Of a stretch of 64,000 nucleotides of DNA, positions 39,633-47,424 are shown piece by piece. The notes beneath the pieces are model-generated. The model was not told where the DNA came from. It searched no databases and saw only the letters and a program-made list of their open reading frames with translations. The stretch comes from Nocardioides donggukensis (GTDB lineage Bacteria; Actinomycetota; Actinomycetes; Propionibacteriales; Nocardioidaceae): contig NZ_JACYXZ010000001.1 of the NCBI RefSeq assembly GCF_014842875.1, positions 1-64,000 of the forward strand. The letters are read 5' to 3'. Position 1 is the stretch's first letter; each line of letters opens with the position of its first letter. The position numbers and the translations under genes were made by a program.

Positions 39633-40066
39633 GGCGCGTCGCTCGGGATCACGGCGACGGCGTCGACCTCGACCAGCCACTCCGGGCGGGCGAGGGCGGA
39701 GACGACCAGGCCGGTCGAGATCGGGTGCACGCCCTTGGTCCACCGGCCGATGGTCCGGTAGACGACCTCGCGGTAGCGGGGGTCGACGAGGTAGACGGTC
39801 AGCTTGACCAGGTGCTCCATCCGCGCGCCGGCCTCGGTGAGGAGCAGGTCGATGTTGGCCATCGCCTGCTCGGTCTGCGCCTCGACGTCGCCGATGCCGA
39901 CCGAGTCGCTGGTGTCGAGGTCCTGGCCGATCTGCCCGCGGACGTAGACGGTGTTGCCGGCCACCACTGCCTGGCACAGGTCGTTGTCGAGGCTCTGCTC
40001 GGGATAGGTCTCGCGGGTGTTGAACGGGCGGATGCGGGTGTGTCCGCCGGCGACGATGCTGCTCAT
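39629..40066 (-). CDS. RidA family enamine/imine deaminase
   Basis: A 145-residue RidA/YjgF/UK114 protein. These hydrolyse reactive enamines or imines to ketones plus ammonia. Motifs: AVVAGNTVYVRGQIGQD, GIGDVEAQTEQAMANIDLLL, and LVKLTVYLVDPRYREVV with the conserved Arg. I chose the ATG at 40064-40066 (MSSIVAGG); an upstream start at 40126 would cross the promoter repeats. It is the first gene of the minus-strand operon with DUF1028, M20 and the aspartase. Removing an imine made by the divergent flavin monooxygenase is a plausible role. Confidence 0.88.
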   Translation of the reverse strand: MSSIVAGGHTRIRPFNTRETYPEQSLDNDLCQAVVAGNTVYVRGQIGQDLDTSDSVGIGDVEAQTEQAMANIDLLLTEAGARMEHLVKLTVYLVDPRYREVVYRTIGRWTKGVHPISTGLVVSALARPEWLVEVDAVAVIPSDAP

Positions 40067-40097
40067 GCGCTTGAGTCCATCGCATACTCGATCATGT

Positions 40098-40203
40098 GTC
40101 CAACAGATGTTTTCGACAAGGGGCATCTGTTGGATCGATAGCCGGGGCCGGGGCTGTCTCTATCGCTTCCGTCGATACAACTCGTCAATAACATCTGTTG
40201 GAC
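40098..40203. promoter_or_regulatory. three CATCTGTTGGA operator-like elements
   Basis: GTCCAACAGATGT (40098-40110) and its exact reverse complement ACATCTGTTGGAC (40191-40203) flank the divergent promoter. An 11-base copy, CATCTGTTGGA, is at 40124-40134 and forms a palindrome with the first element across 14 bases. They lie between ridA and the monooxygenase and are likely sites for the LysR protein or another regulator. Confidence 0.65.
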
Positions 40204-40234
40204 AGGAGCAGTCAGGGCGCCGGACGATCGGCGC

Positions 40235-41494
40235 ATGGCAGATCAGGAAGCCCAGCAGGTCGAGGTCCTCGTCGTCGGCGCAGGACAGGCCGGTGTCGCG
40301 ATGAGCGAGCACCTCAGCGACCACGGCGTACCGCACCTGGTGCTCGAGCGCGGGCGCATCGCCGAGCGGTGGCGCACCGGGCGGTGGGACTCCCTCGTCG
40401 CCAACGGACCGGCGTGGCACGACCGCTTCCCCGGCCTGGAGTTCGACGCCGTCGGGCCCGAGGCGTTCGCGTCGAAGGACCAGGTGGCCGGCTACTTCGA
40501 GGCCTACGCCGAGAAGATCGCCGCTCCGATCAGGTGCGGGGTCGAGGTGGTCTCGGTGGAGCGGCACGTCGGGCGGCGGGGCTTCCGGGTGGAGACGTCG
40601 GAAGGGGTGATCGACGCGCAGTACGTCGTCGCCGCGACCGGCCCGTTCCAGCGCCCGGTCATCCCACCGATCGTGCCCGCCGACGCCGGGCCGGTGCAGA
40701 TCCACTCGTCGGCCTACCGCAACCCCGACCAGCTCCCCGAAGGTGGCGTCCTGGTCGTCGGCGCCGGCTCGTCCGGCGTGCAGATCGCCGACGAGCTGCA
40801 GCGCTCCGGGCGTCAGGTGCACCTCTCGGTCGGGCCGCACGACCGACCCCCGCGGAGCTATCGCGGCCGCGACTTCTGCTGGTGGCTCGGCGTCCTCGGC
40901 CTGTGGGACATGGAGACCCCGCCCGCCGGCGCCGAGCACGTGACCATCGCGGTCAGCGGCGCTCGGGGCGGGCACACGGTCGACTTCCGCGCGCTGGCCG
41001 CCCAGGGCATCGCCCTGCGCGGCAGGGCCGAGTCGTACGACGACGGCGTGCTGCTCTTCTCACCCGACCTCGCCGACAATGTCGTCGCGGGCGACGCGAA
41101 CTACCTCGCGCTTCTCGACGAGGCCGACGCCTGGGTCGAGCGCAACGGCGCCGACCTCCCCGAGGAGCCCGAAGCCCGCGTGATCGGTGACGACCCGCCC
41201 TCGATGACGGACCCGGTCCTGGAGCTCGACCTCGCCGCCACGGGCATCACCTCGATCGTCTGGGCCACCGGCTTCGCCACCGACTACGGCTGGCTCAAGG
41301 TCGACGCCTTCGACGAGAACGGTCGGCCCGACCACCGCCGCGGCGTCTCCACCGAGCCGGGCGTCTACTTCGTCGGACTGCCCTGGCTCTCGCGGCGCGG
41401 GTCGAGCTTCATCTGGGGGGCGTGGCACGACGCCAAGCACATCGCCGGCCACATCGCCACGCAGCGCAGCTACCTCGCGTACGGCCGGAGCTGA
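40235..41494 (+). CDS. FAD-dependent monooxygenase (CzcO/FMO-like)
   Basis: A 419-residue flavoprotein of the flavin-containing monooxygenase/Baeyer-Villiger-like group. It has an FAD-binding GAGQAGVAMSEHL near residue 16, FxGxxxHxxx-like strings replaced by VQIHSSAYRN, and a second, NAD(P)-binding Rossmann motif VVGAGSSGVQIADEL. WATGFATDYGW and WLSRRGSSFIWGA are seen near the end. It is divergent from the RidA gene. N- or C-oxygenation of the cluster's substrate to an imine or hydroxylated product is inferred from the neighbours. Confidence 0.85.
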   Translation: MADQEAQQVEVLVVGAGQAGVAMSEHLSDHGVPHLVLERGRIAERWRTGRWDSLVANGPAWHDRFPGLEFDAVGPEAFASKDQVAGYFEAYAEKIAAPIRCGVEVVSVERHVGRRGFRVETSEGVIDAQYVVAATGPFQRPVIPPIVPADAGPVQIHSSAYRNPDQLPEGGVLVVGAGSSGVQIADELQRSGRQVHLSVGPHDRPPRSYRGRDFCWWLGVLGLWDMETPPAGAEHVTIAVSGARGGHTVDFRALAAQGIALRGRAESYDDGVLLFSPDLADNVVAGDANYLALLDEADAWVERNGADLPEEPEARVIGDDPPSMTDPVLELDLAATGITSIVWATGFATDYGWLKVDAFDENGRPDHRRGVSTEPGVYFVGLPWLSRRGSSFIWGAWHDAKHIAGHIATQRSYLAYGRS

Positions 41495-41561
41495 TCTGGG
41501 GCTTGCGGCTCTGTGGCCGGGGACGTAAGGGATGCCTCTGGCTTGGTGTCTGCGCGAAAGA

Positions 41562-41584
41562 CGCTGCGCAGAGCCGCTGCGCAG
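41562..41584. promoter_or_regulatory. direct repeats upstream of the antitoxin gene
   Basis: CGCTGCGCAG occurs at 41562-41571 and again at 41575-41584, 13 bases apart, about 40-60 bases before the antitoxin start. Type II antitoxins of this class repress their own promoter through repeated sites, which these may be. Confidence 0.4.
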
Positions 41585-41623
41585 TCGCAGTACTGTGTCG
41601 CATCTCTGACGTACGCTGTCGAC

Positions 41624-42304
41624 ATGACACCGACCCGTCTGGCTCCGATTCAGGAACTTGCACGTGAGGTATACCCCGCCGTTGAGCGGGCCCAAAGAAC
41701 CATGATGACTGCGACGAAGGTCCCCGATGAAGTCGCGGAGCTCATCGACAGGATGGCGGACACGCTGGGCGACTCGCACGCCTCCTGGGGGAGCGACGGT
41801 GTCGATCCTTACTTGGGGCAACTCCTGTTGGTTGCCACTCTCGCCGGCGAGAAGGGCTTGCGGGATCCAAATGTCGATATGCAACGTCGACGGGTTCGAC
41901 TTGCTTTGGAGCGTTTACGACAAGCACTCCGGGACATCGTGGACGAGGCGCCCGCGGACGAAGATGCACCCAGCAAGGAAGTCCTGCAGTGGCTAGTCGA
42001 CGTGCTGTCAGTCTCGCAATCTGAACTGGCGTCCCTATTAACTGTATCAACGCGAACATTGCAGCGTTGGCTGGCTGACGGCGGACCAAGCCCAGAAGGC
42101 GAGGACGAGATGCGCTTGAGGATGGTCGCCCGGACGGTGGCGCATCTACGGCACGTGTTCACGGGCCCGGGAGTCATCCGCTGGTTTGAGCGTCCGCACC
42201 CTGAACTAGGCGACCGTCCCCCAAGAGAGCTCCTTGTAGATCCGCTGCGCCTTCCTCAACTGGTGCGCCTAGCTTCACGGTCGCGATCCAGCATCGCCAC
42301 ATGA
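41624..42304 (+). CDS. Xre/MbcA/ParS-like antitoxin
   Basis: A 226-residue protein whose C-terminal half carries a helix-turn-helix (VLSVSQSELASLLTVSTRTL) followed by the antitoxin-type region before TVAHLRHVFTGPGVIRWF and RPPRELLVDP. The latter resembles the MbcA/ParS/Xre toxin-binding domain (DUF2384-like). The N-terminal ~100 residues are helical and unassigned. ATG at 41624 (MTPTRLAPIQ); the open frame upstream has no support. It lies 3 bases before the RES toxin, the usual order. Codon use is less GC-biased than the metabolic genes. Confidence 0.82.
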   Translation: MTPTRLAPIQELAREVYPAVERAQRTMMTATKVPDEVAELIDRMADTLGDSHASWGSDGVDPYLGQLLLVATLAGEKGLRDPNVDMQRRRVRLALERLRQALRDIVDEAPADEDAPSKEVLQWLVDVLSVSQSELASLLTVSTRTLQRWLADGGPSPEGEDEMRLRMVARTVAHLRHVFTGPGVIRWFERPHPELGDRPPRELLVDPLRLPQLVRLASRSRSSIAT

Positions 42305-42307
42305 CGG

Positions 42308-42916
42308 ATGACCACGCATTCTGTTGCCTATCGGCATGCACACTGGGATACGCCGTGGTGGGCTAATCCAAATCGGACCGCTGGACGCTACAACCGAGCC
42401 ATGGAGGCGTCGACGCAGTACTGGTGCCTGCATCCACTCGGGCCGCTGGCAGAGGTGCTCCGCTGGTCAGGACGAGCCTCGGCGGAGGACGCTGGGACTT
42501 TCCGGCTTCGACTATGGGCGGCGAAGGTCAAGCGTGATGACCTTGTCACCATCAACTTCGAGAACGCGGACCGGTTTGGTGTGTCTGCCGATGAACTTGT
42601 CGGGGAGGACTATGCACCCACTCAAGAACTGGCTGATCAATTCCGCAAGAATGGCGCCCCGGGATTCATCGCGCCATCAGCAGCGCTTCCCGGCACCGAC
42701 GTCCTGGTCCTATTTGGACCGAGACTGTCATTTCCCTATCTTCTCGATCCCGTGGACCCTGACGATCAAGTCCCCACGGCCCATGCTGCTGAGGCAACGA
42801 TTGCTACTGAGATCCTCCCTTGGGTGAGGTGGAAGGGCGCGTCGCACTGGGCGCTCGAGGAGTGGAGACGTTCCGGTGCAATCGCTGTGTGGCAGGAACC
42901 TCCAGTACTTCGGTGA
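42308..42916 (+). CDS. RES-domain toxin (NAD-degrading type)
   Basis: RES toxins deplete NAD+ by glycohydrolysis or phosphorolysis, as MbcT does. The 202-residue protein begins with a typical RES core: VAYRHAHWDTPWWANPNRTA, GRYNRAMEASTQYWCLHPLG and LAEVLRW. FPYLLDPVDPDDQVPTAHA and WALEEWRRSG follow. ATG at 42308 is 3 bases after the antitoxin stop, so the pair is co-transcribed. Length fits an intact toxin. No frameshift is visible. Confidence 0.87.
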   Translation: MTTHSVAYRHAHWDTPWWANPNRTAGRYNRAMEASTQYWCLHPLGPLAEVLRWSGRASAEDAGTFRLRLWAAKVKRDDLVTINFENADRFGVSADELVGEDYAPTQELADQFRKNGAPGFIAPSAALPGTDVLVLFGPRLSFPYLLDPVDPDDQVPTAHAAEATIATEILPWVRWKGASHWALEEWRRSGAIAVWQEPPVLR

Positions 42917-43170
42917 AGTCGCGGCCACTTGCGGGTGCATTTGGAATCGCGGAGGAAAGTAACGGCCAGCGGTCTGCGCCCAACGAACTGCTCGGCCCGT
43001 GAGTCAGACGTCTGGAAACGCACGCGGGTCACACCCTCGGTGGGTCACAGGGACGAGGCGGTGTAGCAACGCAATCACTGACCTATTGATCTGGTTTTGG
43101 CCCGCGACACGGCCCATCAATGCTCCAATGTGCCGGCGCAAGTCGAAGTCTGAGGATCGGGGGTGCAACC

Positions 43171-44226
43171 GTGACTAGCGACGAGCCTCCAGGGGGCCTG
43201 GTCCTGTTGGTGGGCGACCATCTTTGGTGGGACCTCGAGGCCATCGCCCATTGGGGTCGCGGCCTCCGGCACTTGTTGCTGGTCGGCCCCGCCGAAGAGC
43301 GTCTACCTGGCCGTTCGGGTGATCGGTTATTGCGGTTCCTCACCGATCGTGTACCCAACACTGACGTCAAGACAGCTTGGCTGCGTGATCCCTCGCTTGC
43401 TGCGGTACGAGGGGTAATCGAACGACGGGTGCGTGAGACTGCGGATAACTGGCTCGTCAGTGGCACCGGTGGAACCCGGATCATGGCCACGGCTGCCTAC
43501 CTGGCGGCAATCAGTTGCGACAACGCCGCATTCGTCGTACGCGACCCGGCTGAGGGTTGGCGTCGCGTAGATGATGACGGTGTCGATACATCGCTCAATC
43601 TCGACTCCAGGATCATGGAGAGCTACACGGCAGCCGACCTGCTCGCGGTCACGTGGGGGGACGAACAATTCGACGTTCAGATGCGGTCGACGCCTATCGA
43701 ACCCGAGATCGATCGTGCCGCACGCCGGGCGGTCGCAGGAGCGCCATGGCGAGTCGAGTTCGAGACCGCCGCCACCCGAGTACGGGAACGCCGTGCGGTC
43801 CAGAACACTGAACGAGGCTTTCTGTTCGAGCGATTCGTCCTCGCCACGACTCGGGCGCTTGGTGTGCAAGCAGATGACGTTGTCGGGGGTTCGCTTCTGA
43901 CCCATGGGCTGCGGCGCGTCCAAGAGGTCGACGTCGTAGTGAATAGCTGCGGACGTCTGCATGTCATCGATTGCAAATTGACTGCATCGGGAGAACATGT
44001 GCCCCCCGGTGTGCAGTTGCGCGATGGAGACGCTACCGGGCACCACCTTGCGGATGGAGCGGGCCAGTACATACTTCTCCGGCCCAACTGGATCACGGAC
44101 GATGGCATCCGAGCGTTGGCCGGTCGTCTCGGTATCCGGGTGGTGGATCGCTCTGTGCTCACCTACCGAAATCTCCCTGACGTACTTGCCGAATTGCTGC
44201 TGACCAGTCCGCACGTGAGCGACTAG
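43171..44226 (+). CDS. CARF-like sensor fused to PD-(D/E)xK nuclease (Card1/Can2-like)
   Basis: The 351-residue product resembles Card1/Can2 (DUF1887). The N-terminal half has a Rossmann-like CARF plan (VLLVGDHLWWDLE, HLLLVGPAEERL) with SGTGGTRIM near 97-105, where Card1-type CARF domains have a TGGTK motif. The C-terminal half has the restriction-nuclease-like set: FLFERFV (Glu220), QEVDVVV (Asp254) and VIDCKL (Asp267-Lys269). Card1-type proteins normally respond to cyclic oligoadenylates from type III CRISPR, but no CRISPR or cas gene is here. GTG at 43171 has GGGGGT upstream; ATG at 43120 is possible. The next gene lies 20 bases downstream. The 254 bases before it show no gene. Confidence 0.75.
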   Translation: MTSDEPPGGLVLLVGDHLWWDLEAIAHWGRGLRHLLLVGPAEERLPGRSGDRLLRFLTDRVPNTDVKTAWLRDPSLAAVRGVIERRVRETADNWLVSGTGGTRIMATAAYLAAISCDNAAFVVRDPAEGWRRVDDDGVDTSLNLDSRIMESYTAADLLAVTWGDEQFDVQMRSTPIEPEIDRAARRAVAGAPWRVEFETAATRVRERRAVQNTERGFLFERFVLATTRALGVQADDVVGGSLLTHGLRRVQEVDVVVNSCGRLHVIDCKLTASGEHVPPGVQLRDGDATGHHLADGAGQYILLRPNWITDDGIRALAGRLGIRVVDRSVLTYRNLPDVLAELLLTSPHVSD

Positions 44227-44246
44227 AGAGCGACCGTAGTAGCCCA

Positions 44247-47159
44247 ATGACGACAGTACTGCCGGCGCTGACGCCCACCGCCGCGATCCCGGCCAGCGAA
44301 CCCCCCACAGTCCGAAAGACGGTCTACTCAAGCCCCGAGGCTCGTCCACTTCCGGACTCGGGCGCCCTTGTCCGCACGGAGTTGGTGCGTCCGCCGTGGT
44401 GGATTCTGGCAGGACTTGCTGGCCTGTTACTAGTCAGTGTCGGCCTGAGCGGCTGGTATGGAACTCGAATACGCTCGGAAGTCTTCGACCTGCTTGCAGC
44501 GAGCTTATTGACCATGATCGGGGTGGTGCCGGGCTTTGCCAGCTTGCTATTCGTAGACCGGCCAGTGCTGCTTCTTGATCGGGGTCGAGTCGCCGTTCGT
44601 GGCTGGGTCACTCCGATGCTGATCGGCTACGGCACGATCTGGCTTGCCGCACTCGTTTTGTCCTTGGCGTGCGCGACCACCGACGCCCCATCGCCCGACA
44701 TAGTCCGCATTGCCATGGGCAGTTCGTTGATGACGACATTGTTTACACCCCTGGCTTTTGCCGCCGTACTTCGGCGCCTTGGCCATCGCGCCAGTACCGA
44801 GGCCGTGGTTGCGGTAGCCATCGCTCACGACAAGACTTCTGACGCTACATCGACTTCCGCCCGGCATAGGAGGATGCTCGCGAAGAATCTACGGGACGTG
44901 GCGATCCGCGAGTTCGACGCCGGCGATCGTCCCGGGTGCGAGGAACGGTTGTGGGGCTTGGCGAGCATCGCTGCCCTTGCTGACGACCCTAGTGATCGAG
45001 AGAACGCGACGAATGAACTCGCCTATGTGGTCGAGTTCGAAGTCCTTCAAGACCGCGACCTTGCGATGGTGGGCCTGGCTTACCTCGGGGACATCGCAGT
45101 TCGCCGCGCTGAACTTCGCCACAGGGTCGCGGAGCATCTTATCGACATCCTAGGTGCCACCATTACTCGCGAGGAGGTCTCGGGTCGGGTGCTCAAGCTA
45201 GGCCACGAACTTTTCGGCGGAATCGCGGACCAGCCCGATGAACACCTCCTGGATAAACTGGTCGAGATCGCAGAAGCGGCTCCCATAAAGTGTCTCCCGT
45301 CCCACCTCGACCTGCTGCTGCAGAGTGGCAGGCGAGCAATGCAGGACGCGCGTGAGCGACCAGTGCGATCAGCTCTCAAGCTGGTCGAGCGTCTCGACTC
45401 GACCCCCCATCGAGTCGACTATCGACTAGAGCTTCTTGACCTCTTCTATGGTGAAACGGCTGGCCCGAAGAAGCTTCAAACCATCAGAGGCCAGGCAAAG
45501 CTACTTGCGCCAGACCTATTAGCGGGGGCAGACGGGATCCACCCGACCGCACCCCTGGCGCGCACCGAGATCCGGCGATCGTTCAAGAGGGGGACCCGGT
45601 CTCTCTACTTCGCCCTCGCCGAAGCAATGATTGACGTCGAAATCGACCTAGCGGACGGTGCAGCGGATCCACGGGGAGCCATGCTCGGTGAGTACTTGCT
45701 CGCGGCTGTCCGAGCCCAAGACCAGTTGGCGTTGCAGGAGCTGGATAACTGGATTGCCCAGCTGGAAGGCGTCAGGCTTGCGAGATTGGCACCAGCCACC
45801 CTGGTGGCACTCAGGTCTGTCCGTGACGAGATCAATCGGCAGACCGCGACGGCACCGCCGGGCCCGCTCCCAGAAGCCACCGCCATCGCTACAGACATCT
45901 TCAACGAGTGGTGCTGGCGGGCAATTCGTGTTGGCGTGCAACGCCAGCAACCGGCGCTGGCCGACTCGGCACTCACCACGTGGTGCAGCGCCTCCGGCAA
46001 GATCCACCTGTCGCCTACGAAGGTGCGAACCCAAGCGCTCGACGCCGTCGCCCTGCTGCTGCAGGAGAGCACAGACATGCCCTCCGAAGTGGAGCTCCGG
46101 CTTCGCCCGGCCGTGTTGAGAGCAGCACCGTCCGGGCGCTTGCCCTCCCTAGTCACAGCCCTCTACTCAACCCGCCAAGTGGCCTCACTGAGCAATGAAG
46201 AGGTCGGGTTGCTGTTGCTAGCTTCCCACCAGATCGAAACCTCAGACCCCGAAGCCCTCGGGTACTCAACCACCTCGAGCCCTATCGATGTAGGTGGTGA
46301 GTTCAACCTCTACGAATGGCTCACAGATTGGCTCAAGATCTCGCGTCCCGAGGAGGTGTACCAAGCTTGCGACTCCTGGGTAACAGAAGGACAGAGCGAC
46401 CTTGCCGTCCTCGAGTCCGCATTCTTCGACTGGGCACGAGAAACGCATCCCGGCCCAGCGCTGCTTCTCGGAATCAAGGCTCGTGGGATTCATCGAGACG
46501 AGGGTCCCTTATCGAATGAAACATGGGAGTGGTTGACGTCGGATGCCGCGGCCCTTCTCAACTGCGCCCTGCGGCATGGAGTTCCAGAGGAGCATCGCTA
46601 CCTGACCTTCTGCACCAGCACCTGGTACCGACTGGCGCTTGCAGGCTTGGCGGAAGGGCGTCTGATGCCTCACTGCAAGACGCTTGTCCGCGCGGTAACT
46701 AGCAACTACGTACTTCCCCATGTGATTACGAGCTCGCTGCGATTCAGCGCGGTCCGAAACTTGCCGAAGGACGCGCGGGAGGCGCTTGCTCCAGCGCTCG
46801 TGGACAGCGGCTATCCGTTCCTGTCGTTGCGACTGCACCGCGGACTGAGGAGTAGCGTGCTCAAACGGACGCTGGCAATAATCGAGGACTTGGTCGGGAC
46901 TGATGAACAGCCCCCTCGTGCGGCCGAGCGCGCGCTTCAGGCGGTTCGGTCCTACGGAGCAGGAAACCTCGTCAAGCACGTTGGTCCGACACCGGTGCGA
47001 TCTCTCCTCGCTGCGTGTGCATCGAGGATGGCTGATGCTTCCGGCGAGCACGCTGCACTCGCTCAGCAGCTCTTGAGGGAAGCCGACCTCGCGTCGAAGG
47101 GCCTTCGGCCCGCTGGCGACCGCACACCTCCGACACGCCCGCGATCGCCGAGGAGGTAG
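44247..47159 (+). CDS. large membrane-anchored helical protein of unknown function
   Basis: A 970-residue protein not assigned to a family. The N-terminal 45 residues are cytoplasmic-like. Four predicted transmembrane helices follow at about 49-70, 79-103, 121-142 and 152-175. The remaining ~790 residues are soluble and almost entirely helical, with no catalytic motif I recognise; repeated Leu-rich amphipathic stretches suggest a HEAT/TPR-like superhelix. It starts at ATG 44247, 20 bases after the CARF-nuclease stop, in the same lower-GC island. A membrane-linked effector or scaffold for the upstream sensor is plausible. A restriction- or lysis-type role is unproven. Confidence 0.75.
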   Translation: MTTVLPALTPTAAIPASEPPTVRKTVYSSPEARPLPDSGALVRTELVRPPWWILAGLAGLLLVSVGLSGWYGTRIRSEVFDLLAASLLTMIGVVPGFASLLFVDRPVLLLDRGRVAVRGWVTPMLIGYGTIWLAALVLSLACATTDAPSPDIVRIAMGSSLMTTLFTPLAFAAVLRRLGHRASTEAVVAVAIAHDKTSDATSTSARHRRMLAKNLRDVAIREFDAGDRPGCEERLWGLASIAALADDPSDRENATNELAYVVEFEVLQDRDLAMVGLAYLGDIAVRRAELRHRVAEHLIDILGATITREEVSGRVLKLGHELFGGIADQPDEHLLDKLVEIAEAAPIKCLPSHLDLLLQSGRRAMQDARERPVRSALKLVERLDSTPHRVDYRLELLDLFYGETAGPKKLQTIRGQAKLLAPDLLAGADGIHPTAPLARTEIRRSFKRGTRSLYFALAEAMIDVEIDLADGAADPRGAMLGEYLLAAVRAQDQLALQELDNWIAQLEGVRLARLAPATLVALRSVRDEINRQTATAPPGPLPEATAIATDIFNEWCWRAIRVGVQRQQPALADSALTTWCSASGKIHLSPTKVRTQALDAVALLLQESTDMPSEVELRLRPAVLRAAPSGRLPSLVTALYSTRQVASLSNEEVGLLLLASHQIETSDPEALGYSTTSSPIDVGGEFNLYEWLTDWLKISRPEEVYQACDSWVTEGQSDLAVLESAFFDWARETHPGPALLLGIKARGIHRDEGPLSNETWEWLTSDAAALLNCALRHGVPEEHRYLTFCTSTWYRLALAGLAEGRLMPHCKTLVRAVTSNYVLPHVITSSLRFSAVRNLPKDAREALAPALVDSGYPFLSLRLHRGLRSSVLKRTLAIIEDLVGTDEQPPRAAERALQAVRSYGAGNLVKHVGPTPVRSLLAACASRMADASGEHAALAQQLLREADLASKGLRPAGDRTPPTRPRSPRR

Positions 47160-47382
47160 AGGATCGAAGGGGTTGCCTAGAAGACCCCCGACAGCCAATG
47201 ACCTGGCGCAACGATGCCGCTATTGACACGGACGGGCTGCGTCCGGGTGCTTCGCCCCAGCATCACAGCCTTTTCACCAACGCGACGCTCAGGGACACGT
47301 TTCGGCCAATCGACCCCGCTGTCGCCCTTGGGTGCCGATGAGGCATCTCGCCGACTGACGACGGAATGCCGCACCGGAGCCT

Positions 47383-47412
47383 CCGGTGCTCGGCGAGCAG
47401 ACCGAGCACCGG
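47383..47412. terminator. hairpin terminator after the histamine dehydrogenase gene
   Basis: Arms CCGGTGCTCGG (47383-47393) and CCGAGCACCGG (47402-47412) are perfect complements around an 8-base loop. It follows the stop of the minus-strand gene at 47425 and faces the end of the plus-strand island, so it may serve both. Confidence 0.65.
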
Positions 47413-47424
47413 CCGCCGTACCCC

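Noticed and set aside
41060..41884. Minus-strand open frame across the monooxygenase end and antitoxin start
   Set aside because: It spans two real plus-strand genes and an intergenic promoter, with no recognisable family.
47160..47382. Possible small gene between the membrane protein and the histamine dehydrogenase
   Set aside because: Frames here are short and Arg/Pro/Ser-rich with no start context; only the hairpin terminator is convincing.
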